From positions 140,001-204,000 of the forward strand of contig JAMWET010002899.1 in the NCBI GenBank assembly GCA_024036415.1: a stretch of 64,000 nucleotides of DNA. The letters run 5' to 3'. Position numbers and translations under genes: made by a program. The notes beneath the pieces are model-generated. The model saw nothing but the letters and a program-made list of their open reading frames with translations. It was not told where the DNA came from and ran no database searches. The first letter of the stretch is position 1, and the number at the start of each line of letters is the position of its first letter. This DNA is from Prochilodus magdalenae (Eukaryota; Chordata; Actinopteri; Characiformes; Prochilodontidae). Below, in pieces: positions 45,095-56,745 of the stretch.

Positions 45095-46620
45095 TAGGAA
45101 GTTAAGAGAGAGTGGCTGTTGAGCTAGGAGCTTTCAATAACTTGGAGCAGCTCCTCCTGGTGCAGCTGTACTTTTGTTTAATGTAATGCTTTACCCAGAC
45201 TTGCTAATGTTGCTCAGCTAAGGCTACCGTGGACAACACTCATTCACACAATGCTAATCAACTCCTATTAGCACTGCTAATTATTAGCAGCGATAGCACT
45301 TATTGAAGTTGTCCCCTATGTTACGCAGTGCTCCACTTCTGCTGGAAGGAAAGCTTCACCCAGGCATGCTAATTTGGCTCAGCCTAGCTACCATGGACTG
45401 CTTAGTATGCGCTTATTCACATAATGCTAATTGCTAATCGACTCCTGTTAGCATGGTTAATTAGCAGCATTACCACAGAGTGAAGATGTTCTCTATGCTA
45501 TGCCATGTAGTTCTGTTTAAATGAAGGCTTCACTTTTACTAATAATACTATTGACTGCTTAACATGAAAAGGGAACGACTTTGTATGTGCTCGTTCATTA
45601 TGCCAAATGCTAATCAACTACTTTTATCTGATATCAATTATGATCCCAATTATTAGCAGTAACAGCACAGACTGAATCTGCCCTCTTGGCTGTGTTCCAG
45701 TTGTACTTCTGTTAAATGGACATACTAACATAGCTTGGCTAAAGCTACTGTGGACTTCACCCATTTGCATAAGGCTATTCAACTAATGAATTAATTTTAT
45801 AGCAGTTAGCTTTGAGCAAAGTTATCCTAGATGCAATCCTTTGTTCTATTTGTGCTAATATTGATCATTTTAGGCTATTGGGCCTGATTAGCGTGTTCTT
45901 GTTTGCATATATAGCAAATGACTGATTGACTTTAGTTGACATTGTTAATTGTTTGCACTGAGTGAAGTTGCCAGATTTGCTGTGCTGTGCTTCAGTTGTA
46001 CTTCTGGTGAAAGGAATGACTCGGCCAGACATGCTAACATGGCTAAGCTAAAACAATTGGCCTTGATTACCATATGCTCATTCACATATTGAAATTCACT
46101 GGGTGACTTATATTAGCATTTTTTTATTGTTAGCATTGTTAGCACTAAGTGAAACTGTCCTCTATGTTGTATTGTGCTTCAGTTGTACTTCCCCTGAAAG
46201 CAGTGCTTCACCCAGACATGCTAACATGGCTAAGCTAAAGCAATTTGACTTGATTAGCATGTGTTCATTCATATATTGCAAATCATTGATTGACTTTTAT
46301 TAGCACTGTTTATTGTTAGCACTGAGTGAAACTGTCCTCTACGCAGTGCTGTACTTCAGGTGTACTTCTGGTGAAAGGAATGCTTCATCCAGACATGCTA
46401 ACATGGCTAAGCTAAAGCAATTGGGCTTGATTACCATATGATCATTCACATATTGCATATCCCTGATTGACTTTTATTAGCATTGTCAATTGTTAGCAGT
46501 GTTAGCACCCAGTGAAGTTCTCCTCTAGGCTTTGACGAGGTATAAAAAGCATGAGCAGTAGATGCTGCCTACTCGGAAAGAGAATGCCGGTGATAATCCC
46601 TGGTGAACAGGTGAAAACAT
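45095..46620 (+). repeat. Tandem array of about eight TAAT-rich units of 165-190 bases
   Basis: Each unit reads: tgtacttctgGtgaaaggaa, gcttcacccagacatgctaa, catggctaagctaaagcaat, then ttgattagcat, attcacatattgc, and ttttattagca with gttaattg, followed by gtgaaactgtcctctatg. Marker positions for tacttct are near 45170, 45334, 45510, 45703, 45998, 46185 and 46363. The unit near 45850 is decayed. Later units are more alike than earlier ones, so expansion was recent toward the right. Every unit carries several ATTA/TAAT and TTAGC cores. No coding potential was found. Confidence 0.85.
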
Positions 46621-47420
46621 GATACCTCTCAGTCGCCGAAACCCCAGTGGCGGTGTCCTGGCCCACTCACTCTCTCTATCTGTGACTTCCTCCCCGATGT
46701 TTCATGTACGACGACGGCGACAGTCCTCAGCGCTCCAGCCCCACAGGGGGTCAGCCGTGTAAGGAACATAAAAGGCCAATTTAATTTAACGCGTCCGCGG
46801 CTCCCAAGTATTTTAATTCAGACAGCTGTGACGGAGGAGTTAATATTTTACTTGTCAGAAGCCAGACCGGGGCCACTGAATCATAGTAATTCTCATTAAG
46901 AGGCTCTCCCCTAGCAGCGCCCTAATTCAAAATAATGAAAGTAAAGACTGAGAGAGATTCTAATGCTGGTTGAGGCCTATCTTTTAATATTCCCCCCTTG
47001 ATGGATTAGGGAAGCGGGAAATTCATCTTGGATCATGGGGCCTAATTCAATAAGGGATCATTCCAGGAGTATTGCATTTTATAATAATGTCATTTAAAGT
47101 GTCGTCTTCCATTCTGACTGTCCCATATGTATGCTTATATAATGGTGCCGGAGGGATAAACTTTTACAGGGGGGGATCACACTTCCGCCCCCCCTCTCCT
47201 ATTGCTCCCTCTTTTGTTCCGTCTCCCCCTCTGCCTCTCTACCTCTCCGTCGCTCTCCCTCGCTCTCCTCCCTCCGACCAAAGTTGCAGAGATTTTTTTT
47301 TAGGTCTGCAGGCACAGAATCCATTTCTCAGTGGGAATTTAAATAACTCAGGCAAATAGATTCGTCATATTAAGCCCACGGTACACATTAATATTTAACC
47401 AATTATTGCAAATTAAGTGG
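46621..47420. other. Candidate non-coding element region
   Basis: 46770-47090 is strongly element-like: ggccaatttaatttaacgc, gtattttaattcagacagc, ggagttaatattttacttg, gcctaattcaaaataatg. 47330-47410 adds cattaatatttaaccaat. A short CT/C-rich patch lies at 47185-47280. No gene seen. Confidence 0.4.
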
Positions 47421-47689
47421 TAAGCAGAAGCGTAAATGTTGAATAGAATGAAATGAAACAGGATAGCTGTTACTAAGCCCCGACTCGCTAGTTGTTTATT
47501 GTCGCTGTCAGAACAAAACCTTCCATCTCCGAACCGAGAAAGAATAAACGTCAGACTGTAATAGTGTTATAGTTAGGACTGCACCAGTTAAAGTTACAGC
47601 CATGTCATGTCTTTCATACCATTGTCCATAGATACCAAAATCTCAAAGACGGACATGAGAACTGAGTTGGACTCTCAGGAACTGTCCTA
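47421..47689. other. Intergenic, nothing recognised
   Basis: Unassigned, possibly the decayed upstream part of the LINE relic that follows. Confidence 0.35.
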
Positions 47690-48420
47690 AAATGGCTCTT
47701 TGTCAAAATTGAAAATCCCACCGGCTTCATTCATACATGTTTCCTTTTGGATAATAGCTGCAAGACCATGGAATATTTTACCACAGTTATGCAGATGATA
47801 CTCAGATTTACCTAGACTTTTCCCCAAACAACTGTGGTCCGCTTTACTCGATTTGTAGAGCACCTTGAGCACATCACTAACTGGATGGGGCAAAACTCTC
47901 TGCTGATGTATACAGATAAAGCAGTTATCCTAGATGCAATCCTTTGTTCTATTTGTGCTAATATGGATTATTTTATGCTATTGGGCCTGATTAGCGTGTT
48001 CTCGTTTGCATATATAGCAAATGATTGCATATATTGCCAGCTTTGCTGTGCTGTGCTTCAGTTGTACTTCTGGTGAAATGTGGCAAAACTCTCTGCTGAT
48101 GTATACAGATAAAGCAGAGGAATACCAATGAGAGTCAACAGCAGTCTATCAGACTGCCTTTCTGGATTCAAGAGCCCTAAAATCCAAAGAACTAGCGTGT
48201 AGTCTTGTTGTAATAATTGACTCTGTTGTCTTAATTGTAGCAGCCATGTCGAAGCATACACCTTAACGACTAATCAACAAGATTAGAGACTTTTGACCAA
48301 ACCAGACAGTTGGAGAAACTTAGCCATGTCTTTAATTCCAGTGGGTCCACTGTAATGGTCCTCTAACTCTCCATCAGTTACAGCAGATTCAAAATGCAGT
48401 TTGAGTTGATGAGTTTAGGT
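47690..48420 (+). pseudogene. L2-clade LINE reverse transcriptase relic
   Basis: At 47788 a frame reads YADDTQIYLDFSPN, the reverse-transcriptase active-site motif with its usual L2 continuation. In another frame 47857 onward reads EHLEHITNWMGQNSLLMYTD, the following conserved block. After an insertion (47925-48081) further weak matches to the L2 C-terminal region appear near 48200-48250 and 48370-48395 (LQQIQNAV). Frameshifts and stops separate the pieces, so it is dead. The normal protein acts in target-primed reverse transcription of the LINE RNA. Confidence 0.8.
47889..48117. repeat. 157-base insertion flanked by 36-base direct repeats
   Basis: The 36 bases starting ggcaaaactctctgctgatg occur identically at 47889-47924 and 48082-48117. 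Between them, 47925-48081 is a near-identical copy of 45822-46010 from the TAAT-rich array (ttatcctagatgcaatcctt at the left edge, cagttgtacttctggtgaaa at the right), with about 45 bases skipped after agcaaatga. The direct repeat is LINE coding sequence, so the insertion interrupted an existing LINE relic. Confidence 0.93.
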
Positions 48421-48539
48421 ATGGAGAATTTGGAGCAGTCTGTCATGATATGCATGTGCTGTAAAAACGGCAGCGTTCCAGTCACATCAAAAATAAAGCA
48501 TAACACTTTCTTTTGAGAGTTCACTGCAGGTGCTTGGTG

Positions 48540-48729
48540 CACTGTGAAAAGGGTTTCAATGGTCCAACTTAAAAACACAACTCTTGATTTGTTACAAGCA
48601 AATGATTTTGAAAAAAAGGCCTTTAAATGAACAATTCTTTCAATTGAAGTATTTTTGAGTTGAGTAAAACTTATTCAATTGCTTGTAACATATTGAAGTC
48701 ATTGTTTAGGTTCCACTCTTTTTACAGTG
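48540..48729. mobile_element. Short MITE with CACTGT termini
   Basis: Left end cactgtgaaaagggtttcaa; right end, in reverse complement, cactgtaaaaagagtggaac. The 190-base interior is AT-rich with internal near-symmetry (tcaatt/aattga). Such cactgtaaaa-ended elements are common in teleosts. Target duplication is unclear, so the superfamily is not assigned. Confidence 0.6.
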
Positions 48730-49249
48730 TAGACGCTCAGCTTGTCTATCATGTAGCACTTCGAAAAAAGATCAACTCCCGACAACTGGGAGCAGGACCC
48801 TCAACACAGATAAGAAGAGGTTAGAATACACCACCAGGGCAGCAGTGCTACTTCCTCATCCTGTAATGCTGGATTGATTCACTACAGTGACTCACTATCA
48901 CCTCTTACAAGGATACAAAGTGGAATTACGAGACAGGGCGGGCCAGGGCTAGCTGTTTAGCATGCTAACTTCAGATGATATCTCTGCAACACAATACAAA
49001 GATGTCTTTGACGCATCATCAACACTGATATTTCTATATCTCTTGATCATGTTCGTCAGTTTTGGAAGATTTTTTGGAGCAGCTGAAATTTAAGGTTGTT
49101 GTCTATATAAAATCCCATATACTAAATCTAAACATAAATTGAATTGAAATTCTTCACATACCAAAGACTGCTTTACATTAATAAAGTTCACTATGAGCTA
49201 AAAAAAGATGGAAAGATACATGTGTAAAAAGTGTAAACATAGTTGCCCC
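48730..49249. other. Intergenic, nothing recognised
   Basis: Unassigned. Contains gcatgctaacttcag, reminiscent of a single element of the TAAT-rich unit, which may be chance. Confidence 0.35.
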
Positions 49250-49560
49250 ACAAACAAGGAAATGATTGCTCAACAATACTCATCTATGCATTGCACACCA
49301 CTGTGTAATTCCATTTCTATATTTATATATTGTTTATTTTTAGTGTATATATTGCTAGTTTATTCCTTTCTTATATGTTTTACTTACATTATAATCTCTG
49401 TATTTATTTTACGGTATATTTATTTCACATCTTTGATTTGGTATTTTATATATTCTGTCTTTATTATGTCTTATTGATTCATATATGCGGTTAGTTATCA
49501 GAGCATTTCACTGCTAGTTGTATAATTATGAATATAATAAATACATTTTTATTTGATTTG
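49250..49560 (+). mobile_element. Non-LTR retrotransposon 3' tail
   Basis: AT-rich 3' UTR-like sequence closing with gcatttcactgctagttgta and aataaatacatttttatttg plus tgatttg. This resembles the gcatttcactgc...aataaa...tttgatttga ending frequent in teleost LINEs. No coding part is present. Confidence 0.5.
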
Positions 49561-50610
49561 TTTACGTTGTTAAGAATGAAACACTTAATCTAAGGGCCAG
49601 AAAATCTACAGGGGACTCTTTAGTGTTATAGTTCTGAAATTTATCTTGCATGTTTTTTGGACAACCAAAATAAATATAGAACAGAAACGGTGAAATAGAG
49701 AAGCTTCCATAGTTTCAGGGCTACATAAATATTCATGAGCATTTTAAACAGAAATTCTACTCAACAAAGTTTATTATGCAAATGCGATGTAATGACCTAA
49801 CATGTTACTTGGTGAGAACAAAAAGCCTGACGTGAGTTGAATACCACGGAGCAGCTCATCTAAAAGAGGTTCTCGGAGGAGAAGTAAGAAGTAAGATCTG
49901 CTTTTAATCTGTTAGAGGAAGTTTATTCCTGTTTGAGATCAGTGAGACGGTGCTTTGGCTCCTGAGAAACAGTCCTCTGTACTTTTTCACTTTAATCATA
50001 ATGTTGTCTCATTGATGACCTGTCTAACTTTTTTCTGGGTATTTCTTACCCATTTTTACTCCAGTTTAGCCATGCTAGTTCTCTCCCGATCACAAGGTGC
50101 CTCTAAGCTGGAAGAGTGAGGGTTAGCATGTGTTTTCCCCAAGGCATGTGAAGCTCCACCACATCTTTTCAAATCTGGACACCTCAATGTGCTTGGAGGA
50201 GAAGGCTAACTGCTAATTCTTTTAGCCAACTAATGCCTGTGTTTCGAGCATCATCCTACAATGTGAGTAGACATGTTTACGACGGATCTAACAATGGTTC
50301 TACTTTTCATTTTGGTCGCAGTATATCTTTTATTTCCTCTGTAGGTAGTTAGGGAGGAAGAATTGAAAAATTGATTCTTCATTAATACAGTATCGAGAAC
50401 CTCTGTATTTATTTGGGAACGGTCCTGATTGCTCTATTAAATATCCCACAAAGCTTGATTGAAAAATATAAGCTATAATAAATATGAACACTATTTAAAA
50501 ATGCTGATAAGACCTATTTAAGATCTGTGTGGGGTCATGGCTAATGAGCAGCATGATGCTCCTTATCTGCCCCTCATACCACACTAAAATCATTGTCTTG
50601 GTGGTGACTA
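49561..50610. other. Intergenic, nothing recognised
   Basis: About 1 kb of mixed sequence without recognised repeats or gene signals. Confidence 0.4.
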
Positions 50611-50845
50611 AATAAAAGGATTTGCAGATGGATGATTAAAAAAATGGACTGTTGGGTGGATGCACAAATGGACAGATGAACAAATGTATGGATGAAGCAA
50701 CACATAAATGGATAGACACAAGTGTAGACGGACGGACTGATGAAGCAATGCGGAGAGGAACGGGTTAACAGATGTGCAGACTGGCAGGCTGGTGGACAGA
50801 CCAATGGACGGACAAAGCAAAACATGAATGAAGGAAGGGACGAAT
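50611..50845. repeat. Degenerate (GGAT/GACA)n tetranucleotide array
   Basis: Phrases such as gatggatga, ggacagatga, ggatagac, acggacggac and tggatg recur every few bases. Both minus-strand frames across it are composition artefacts (Ser/Cys/His-rich). Confidence 0.75.
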
Positions 50846-53040
50846 TAATTAAGTTTAGTCTATGGGTAAATTAATGATCGGCTGACATGCAGACAGGAGG
50901 TCTAGCTTGCTAGTTTCTGGTTATCCTGGTTATCTCTATCTTGCGAAGTTTCCCAGCCTCTGAACTGTTTTGTATGGGCGGGGCAAAAGACATCAGCCGA
51001 ATGTTGGTCAGGAAAGGCTAACAGAAGTGTTATCCAATATTAGGACCGCCCCGTTTACATGGAGATGAGGAATAAACAGCAAACATTTCAAAGACCATGG
51101 GAATTTAATTATAACACCTGCAGAACTTGTATGTTGTGGACCAGAGGAACAGGATCCCTGGGGCTTTAGAAGGACATGGGCTGATTCAAGTGATACTCTT
51201 CATTGTCTCTGATTTAACACCTCTGCTTTGAGCCACGGAGCCTGCACCTCTGTGACCTCAGGTCGAAATGTCCAGCCGAGTAACGCGTCTTCTTTTCCAT
51301 CGTCTCATATCTGTGTCCAGCATGAGTCTGTCTGTCAGACACGTAGGATGAGGTGTCCCGTGGGTGACCTTTTAAAAGGGCCCCATGTACTCATTAAGAT
51401 AAGAGCCAGCGCCTCTCAGACCTTCTCCAAAACGACAAAGTGCTCTCTCCGTCTCCCTTGCGTTTCGGCACTCCCTTGCCACCGCACTCATCTCACGACA
51501 GCACGACTCCCTCGTTCTATCTTCTCACTCTTTATCGCGTTTGTCTTCTTTCGCCCGTCCCGACACTTGCATTCCACCGTCATTGACATGAGGAGCTTGT
51601 GGCCATGGATGGTGCTGGAGCAGCTGCTCTGAAGTTCTGTTTCAAAATCTGCTTGGTCTTTGTGTGAGGAAATCTATTACAAGGTTATTAGACCTTTTCA
51701 CTCTTGATTTGTCATTGCTAGAACAACAGTACAGCGCAGGGAGAGGGCCACAGAGTACAGCTCTTTAATATACAGCACTGATGCAGTTTTTATGCAATTT
51801 CAGACCATTTAGGCCACTCCAGCAATCACACAGTTGGCTTTATGGATGCATAATCTAGTGGCACAGCTGTAATTAAATTTTTTTTGTGGGGGTGGGGGCT
51901 GTTTACAGGTTGTAGGGGGCAGCTAACAAGCCTTTAAGTCCCTGAGACAGTGAGGAACCTTCAACTAGCCAACTTCATTGTACAACTTCATGGTAGAAAA
52001 TGTCCCACTTCATTACCATAGCCAAAGCAATTCATTACCATTAAACTGGTAACCCCAACAGCTGGTGGCATACCACGGCAGGTGGAGGAGAAGTAACCAG
52101 TCTTCCCTATACAGAGCTGGGAGTAGATGTTTGGGGCGAATGGTGGAAGACTGTGATGTCGATGTTGTTTCACAGTATCACAATTTTTATTTCTTTATCG
52201 TCACAATAATCACAAATACTTGGTAAATAAGCAATGTATGGTAAATAGCCAATGGGAGCTTGCACAGCTAGACAACTGGAGAAACATGGCTCATTTCCAT
52301 AGCTTCTTTCCATAGCTTTCATAAAGTAGTTAATGGTCTGAGGTGAGCTTGATGATCGTCTTACGTCTTTTTCATTTTCACTAGCATCGTAGATTAGTTT
52401 TTAGGGGGTAAGCTGGCCTCTGTCGCTAAGCTCCTTGTGTAGACTTCTAGACCTCCACACTCTGTAGGCCGTGAGAAGACAGTAGGGGCTGATTACAATA
52501 TAAATGACTACTCCAAAAACAAAACTGGGAGCACTGATTATATCAGTATAAATATACTTAGGGAATCCAAAATGTAATTAAATTAGGTGAATTTATTTAT
52601 TATGCCCTCATTCGTGCCCAGCCTTACAAATTAGTACCAGCACTCTCCAACTACCACTGGCACCAACTGCTGATGAAATCAATTACCTGTACTCTTAAGG
52701 ATTACATTCAGTCATAGTCTCATAGTCTTGGTATTCCGGTTTGTGTATGTGCATGTTTGACTCGTAGGCCCAGCAGTACTCCAAAATACACATCGGGGGA
52801 CAAGATTTTAGTGCTGGATTGCTAACATGGGTGTGCCTACTTTACCCCACCTCACCCCCAATCTCCCCGGACTAAAAAAACTAAAAACATTCCCTATGCT
52901 TTTAACAAGTAATCAGTGACAATCGTGTCCATTTGTAGTGCATGTAATTTATTTAAAACATCCACATGTTTTAATGGAGTTCTTTGAGAAGGGTACGAAC
53001 TTAGCCATGCTAACTTGCCTTACATTCTCAGCTAAAAGAT
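50846..53040. other. Intergenic, nothing firmly recognised
   Basis: About 2.2 kb. 51200-51640 is balanced and open for 134 codons on the plus strand (51228-51632), but without domains or splice context. The rest has no recognised repeat. Confidence 0.35.
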
Positions 53041-53044
53041 AAAG

Positions 53045-53420
53045 GTTACCAGGATCAATAACTGATGATACAGTTAGACTGATATGATCAATATTTATTG
53101 AGCTACACATACAGAAGTCTGTCTCTCAGTATGGCGCAACATGCCAGACATCATGGTTCCTATAAGGTTCCTAGGTGTCAGAAGGGGTGGAGGTGGAGTG
53201 ACACCAGGCCTTCTGGACGTGTAACGCGCCACAACAAACCGTTCATCTTGGTGCTGACCACCGTGCTTCCACACACGGATCCATTGGTCGTCTCCACAAG
53301 ACAAAAGTTGGACTTGTTAGTGAAGATGACCCACTGCCAATCTGAGTCCCTCCATGACAGCCTGGCATGAAACCATTACAGTCTTTGGCAATGTTGACAT
53401 GGCTGAGTGTGTAACTTGAA
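53045..53420 (-). mobile_element. Tc1-like transposase remnant (family C), best coding copy
   Basis: On the minus strand a frame reads CGDDQWIRVWKHGG, then DERFVVARYTSRRPG, resembling the stretch after the first catalytic Asp in Tc1-type transposases (RVWRR...). Frames on either side of it are shifted. It matches 14430-14815 and 27695-28045, inverted. Confidence 0.7.
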
Positions 53421-53526
53421 TAATTTGCATGTCTCACAATGTCAAATCCACACAACAGTAGTTTGGGTGCCAGTAGTTGGGCAACTATTCTTTTGATGTA
53501 TGCATGTATATATATATATACATATA

Positions 53527-54021
53527 CAGGGGTTGGACAATGAAACTGAAACACCTGTCATTTTAGTGTGGGAGGTCTCATGGCTAAATTGGACCAGCCT
53601 GGTGGCCAATCTTCATTAACTGCACATTGCACCAGTAAGAGCAGAGTGTGAAGGTTCAGTTAGCAGGTAAGAGCACAGTTCTGCTCAAAATACTGCAATG
53701 CACACAACATTATGGGACATACCAGAGTTCAAAAGAGGACAAACTGTTGGTGCACGTCTTGCTGGCGCATCTGTGACCAAGACAGCAAGTCTTTGTGATG
53801 TATCAAGAGCCACGGTATCCAGGGTAATGTCAGCATACCACCAAGAAGGATGAACCTCCACCAGCATCACGTAGTGAACTCCCTCTGACCACTGTGCAGG
53901 ACGCAGTATATGTCATTCCCAAGACCAACTGACGCTGTATTGGCCGCAAAAGGAGGCCCTACACCATACTAATAAATGATTGTGGTCTAAAACCAGGTGT
54001 TTCAGTTTCATTGTCCAACCC

Positions 54022-54024
<3 letters not shown>
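53527..54024 (+). mobile_element. Internally deleted Tc1-like element (TIR family D), copy 3 of 3
   Basis: Terminal inverted repeats CAGGGGTTGGACAATGAAAC are perfect at both ends and flanked by TA (53525-53526, 54025-54026). At 53728 a frame reads EFKRGQTVGARLAGASVTK followed by DVSRATVSRVMSAYHQEG, the Tc1 N-terminal helix-turn-helix region. It then stops. Compared with 28176-28726 about 50 bases are missing, chiefly near 53878. The catalytic core is absent in both. Confidence 0.93.

Positions 54025-54079
<55 letters not shown>
54025..54079. repeat. (TA)n microsatellite at a transposon edge
   Basis: Fifty-five bases of TA beginning at the target duplication of the preceding element. Confidence 0.97.
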
Positions 54080-54084
<5 letters not shown>

Positions 54085-55394
54085 TATATAGTAAACTTAC
54101 ATATAGTTTGTGTTACATACAAGCAAGAACATCTCTGCACTCTTCAGTGGTAGGATTTCTTTGTTGTGGTTAATGCCTTCCAAGTAAAAAAGATCTATTC
54201 AAATCTGATGACAAGCAACATCCAAGCATTATTCAGCAAAAAACGAAATGTAACCAAAAGCTCATAGTTGCTGTAGTCGTTGTTTAAACAAAGGTCTGAA
54301 GAGAATGAAGGCTGAAATAGCTCTCAAAACAGATTACATTACTGTTGGACCCTTTGTTACTACTTGTAAATCATTTCCAACCATGACTTTGGTGAACAGC
54401 TGATCAGGTTTCAGAAAGGGCATTGTTCCCAGAATCCCCTCCTGCTAAAGCCATTGAACATTTACACGTTACACTTGTGTTCATTTTTTTTCTTTTTTTC
54501 CCAAAAACTACAGGTTGGGATTGTGCTTTTTCACGGCCCGGCATTAAGTCTATTTCAGCGTGCATCCTGCACGGTCCAATCATAAGTAGACAGCCCTATG
54601 TTCAGAAATGAACAGTGTTGAAACAACCTCAGTAGCCACAAAAGGACCATTTGAATCAACTGTATCCTCACAGCAGAGATTAAAGAGGCTGTGGAGCTTC
54701 TTTCTTCATCTCCTGTCCTGGTTGTTGCATGAACAGTCAAGTATAAATGTTTGTAACGGCACATACACGTGCACAAACAAGGATTTGCATGATGCCAACA
54801 AAAGAAGCAAGACAGCAGCTCGTTTTCCATCTATGTGTTTTTTGTGTTTGCAGACGGATCAAATAGAAAAGATGGATGACGTTGATGGAGAAGCCAAATA
54901 CCGAATGTTGCATAAGGGTTTGTACGCTTACTTGAGGTGGATACATTTCTGTCAGAGATGCGATAAATGTTGACGGAAATGCATTTGTGTAATGTGTACC
55001 ATAAGCATGACTAAAACTGCAGTGTGACTGATGAAGTGTCCATTCATAGCTACAGAACATGACAGCGGACAGCAGGTACCAGTTCACTCATGCAAAAATG
55101 CATGCATACCTTTATCTTATCAAAGACAGACACACAACTGTGATGTTAGACAGTGAGGAGATCTGTCTTCACGTTGTGTGGATCATCTAGGCCGGAGGTC
55201 TCACATTACCTCGGGTCCACTAGACAGATGGTATTCTCCAAGGGGGCCGGTTTTTAAAAATGCCGGGGGTGAAATCTACCGTTGTGTTTTTTCCATGTAT
55301 GATTTTAACTGCATGATATACACACTAAGCACGTCATCAGGTCCACCTCCTCGTATCTACACCTATTGTTTATCGGGTCCATATAGGAGTACTT
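54080..55394. other. Mostly unassigned DNA with one splice-acceptor-bounded open stretch
   Basis: 54854-54973 follows a pyrimidine-rich tract ending ttgcag and is open to a stop, with a frame beginning TDQIEKMDDVDGEAKYRM. The composition is protein-like, but no family is recognised, no donor or poly(A) signal is convincing, and the same frame is open upstream through the acceptor. It is not called a gene. Confidence 0.25.
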
Positions 55395-55690
55395 TGTAGT
55401 ACTGCTGTTACAGATGGTAGTCCATCTGTTTCTCTCTATACATTATTACCTTGTTCTTCAATGGTCAGGACCCCCACTGGACCACCACAGAGCATGGATC
55501 AGACACTGCTGGAGTGTTTAAACACTGTGTCCACTCACTGTCCACTCTATTAGACACTCCTACCTTTGTGGTCCATGTTGTAGATGTACAGTCAGAGACG
55601 ATAGCTCATCTGCTGCTGCAAAGTTTGTGTTGGACATCCTCTAGTCCCTCATCAGTGGTCTCAGGACACTGCCCCCAAGCTGGATAGTTA
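55395..55690 (+). mobile_element. Interspersed repeat of otophysan type
   Basis: Contains gaccaccacagagcatggat, cagacactgctggagtgttt, aaacactgtgtccactcact, ctattagacactcctacct and tcatcagtggtctcaggaca. In my memory this ordered phrase set is widespread in characin and catfish genomes. Class unknown. Confidence 0.6.
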
Positions 55691-56110
55691 CAAGCGGTCG
55701 GATTCCAGTGTTTGGCCTAATTATTTTGCAGACCGTATTCATGGACATTATAAATACAAGGGGAGTAAATTTCTGAAATGTAAAGTGGGGACATTTCCAC
55801 TTTCGTGGTCGGTATACAGTATTATTAAAATATACAGTAGTCATAAATTTATAAAGTAAAAAAGTGGTCATGGTTTTCAGGAGGCAGTTCCAGTTTTGAG
55901 TATTTTGAGCCTGGTAACTATTGCACTGTAACAAGCTATGGTGAAGGCTGGATGAGGGTCTTGAAAGTCAAGCAGCTTAGGCAGGAGTGAAGCAGGAATC
56001 TGTTTACCATGGGAGACTCAGTGGTGGTAAGAACCCGTAATTTATATTCATATTAGGTATTCTGGCAGTAAAGGAGACCCATCGCTACAGATGAAAGGCC
56101 TGTGACTCTG
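55691..56110. other. Intergenic, nothing recognised
   Basis: AT-rich unassigned DNA. Confidence 0.4.
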
Positions 56111-56119
56111 GAGGTTGGT

Positions 56120-56290
56120 ATAGTGTAGGCTCTGTAGAGCGTGTAGATTGTGTAGTCCCCAGTATAGACTGGGGTTCGATACCCTACCTGGGCAGGCACC
56201 CTACACTATACTAGTAAGGGTCCTTGGGCAAGACTTCTAATGTTACTGTGGCCTACAGAATAAGTGTCTGTCAAATACTATACATACAAT
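56120..56290 (+). mobile_element. tRNA-derived SINE, diverged
   Basis: A perfect B box GGTTCGATACC lies at 56173-56183. Downstream gcaccctacactatact, agggtccttgggcaagactt and the decayed tail aataagtgtctgtcaaat match the family of 32369-32580. The A box is weak. Confidence 0.75.
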
Positions 56291-56316
56291 TTACTGATGT
56301 ATTCACTCCACTCACC

Positions 56317-56322
<6 letters not shown>

Positions 56323-56393
<71 letters not shown>

Positions 56394-56454
56394 TACATGT
56401 ATACCTGTATATACATATATATATAATATATATAATATATATATATACAAAATA

Positions 56455-56505
<51 letters not shown>
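56323..56505. repeat. Two (TA)n arrays separated by a short AT-rich spacer
   Basis: 56323-56390 and about 56461-56503 are almost pure TA. The middle holds ttcatacatgtatacctg and TA-type palindromes. Confidence 0.95.
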
Positions 56506-56507
<2 letters not shown>

Positions 56508-56745
56508 TTATTATTTTGTTACATCTGTATTTTGCTACCAATCCACTGTCCATTACTGTACATATTTTAACCACTGCATCGCTTGCCATGATTATTTTCT
56601 TGCACTTTATATGTAAATAATACTGTATTTTGCTCTTCTGGTTAGGTGCTAACTGTACTTCAGGGTTAGGGTTACTGTTCTGTTCCTGTACTCTGCACAA
56701 TAACAATGCAGTAGAATTTAATCTAATCTAATCTGATCTAATCTA
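56506..56745 (+). mobile_element. Non-LTR retrotransposon 3' tail
   Basis: Ends gtactctgcacaataacaat, then gaatttaatctaatctaatc, a LINE 3' terminus with a (TCTAA)n-type tail common in teleosts. Upstream cttctggttaggtgctaact fits the same family. No coding part. Confidence 0.6.

Noticed and set aside
56173..56183. tRNA gene suggested by a perfect B box (also 59321-59331 and the B box in 32369-32580)
   Set aside because: No cloverleaf or proper anticodon arm could be traced, and the downstream bodies match SINE families.
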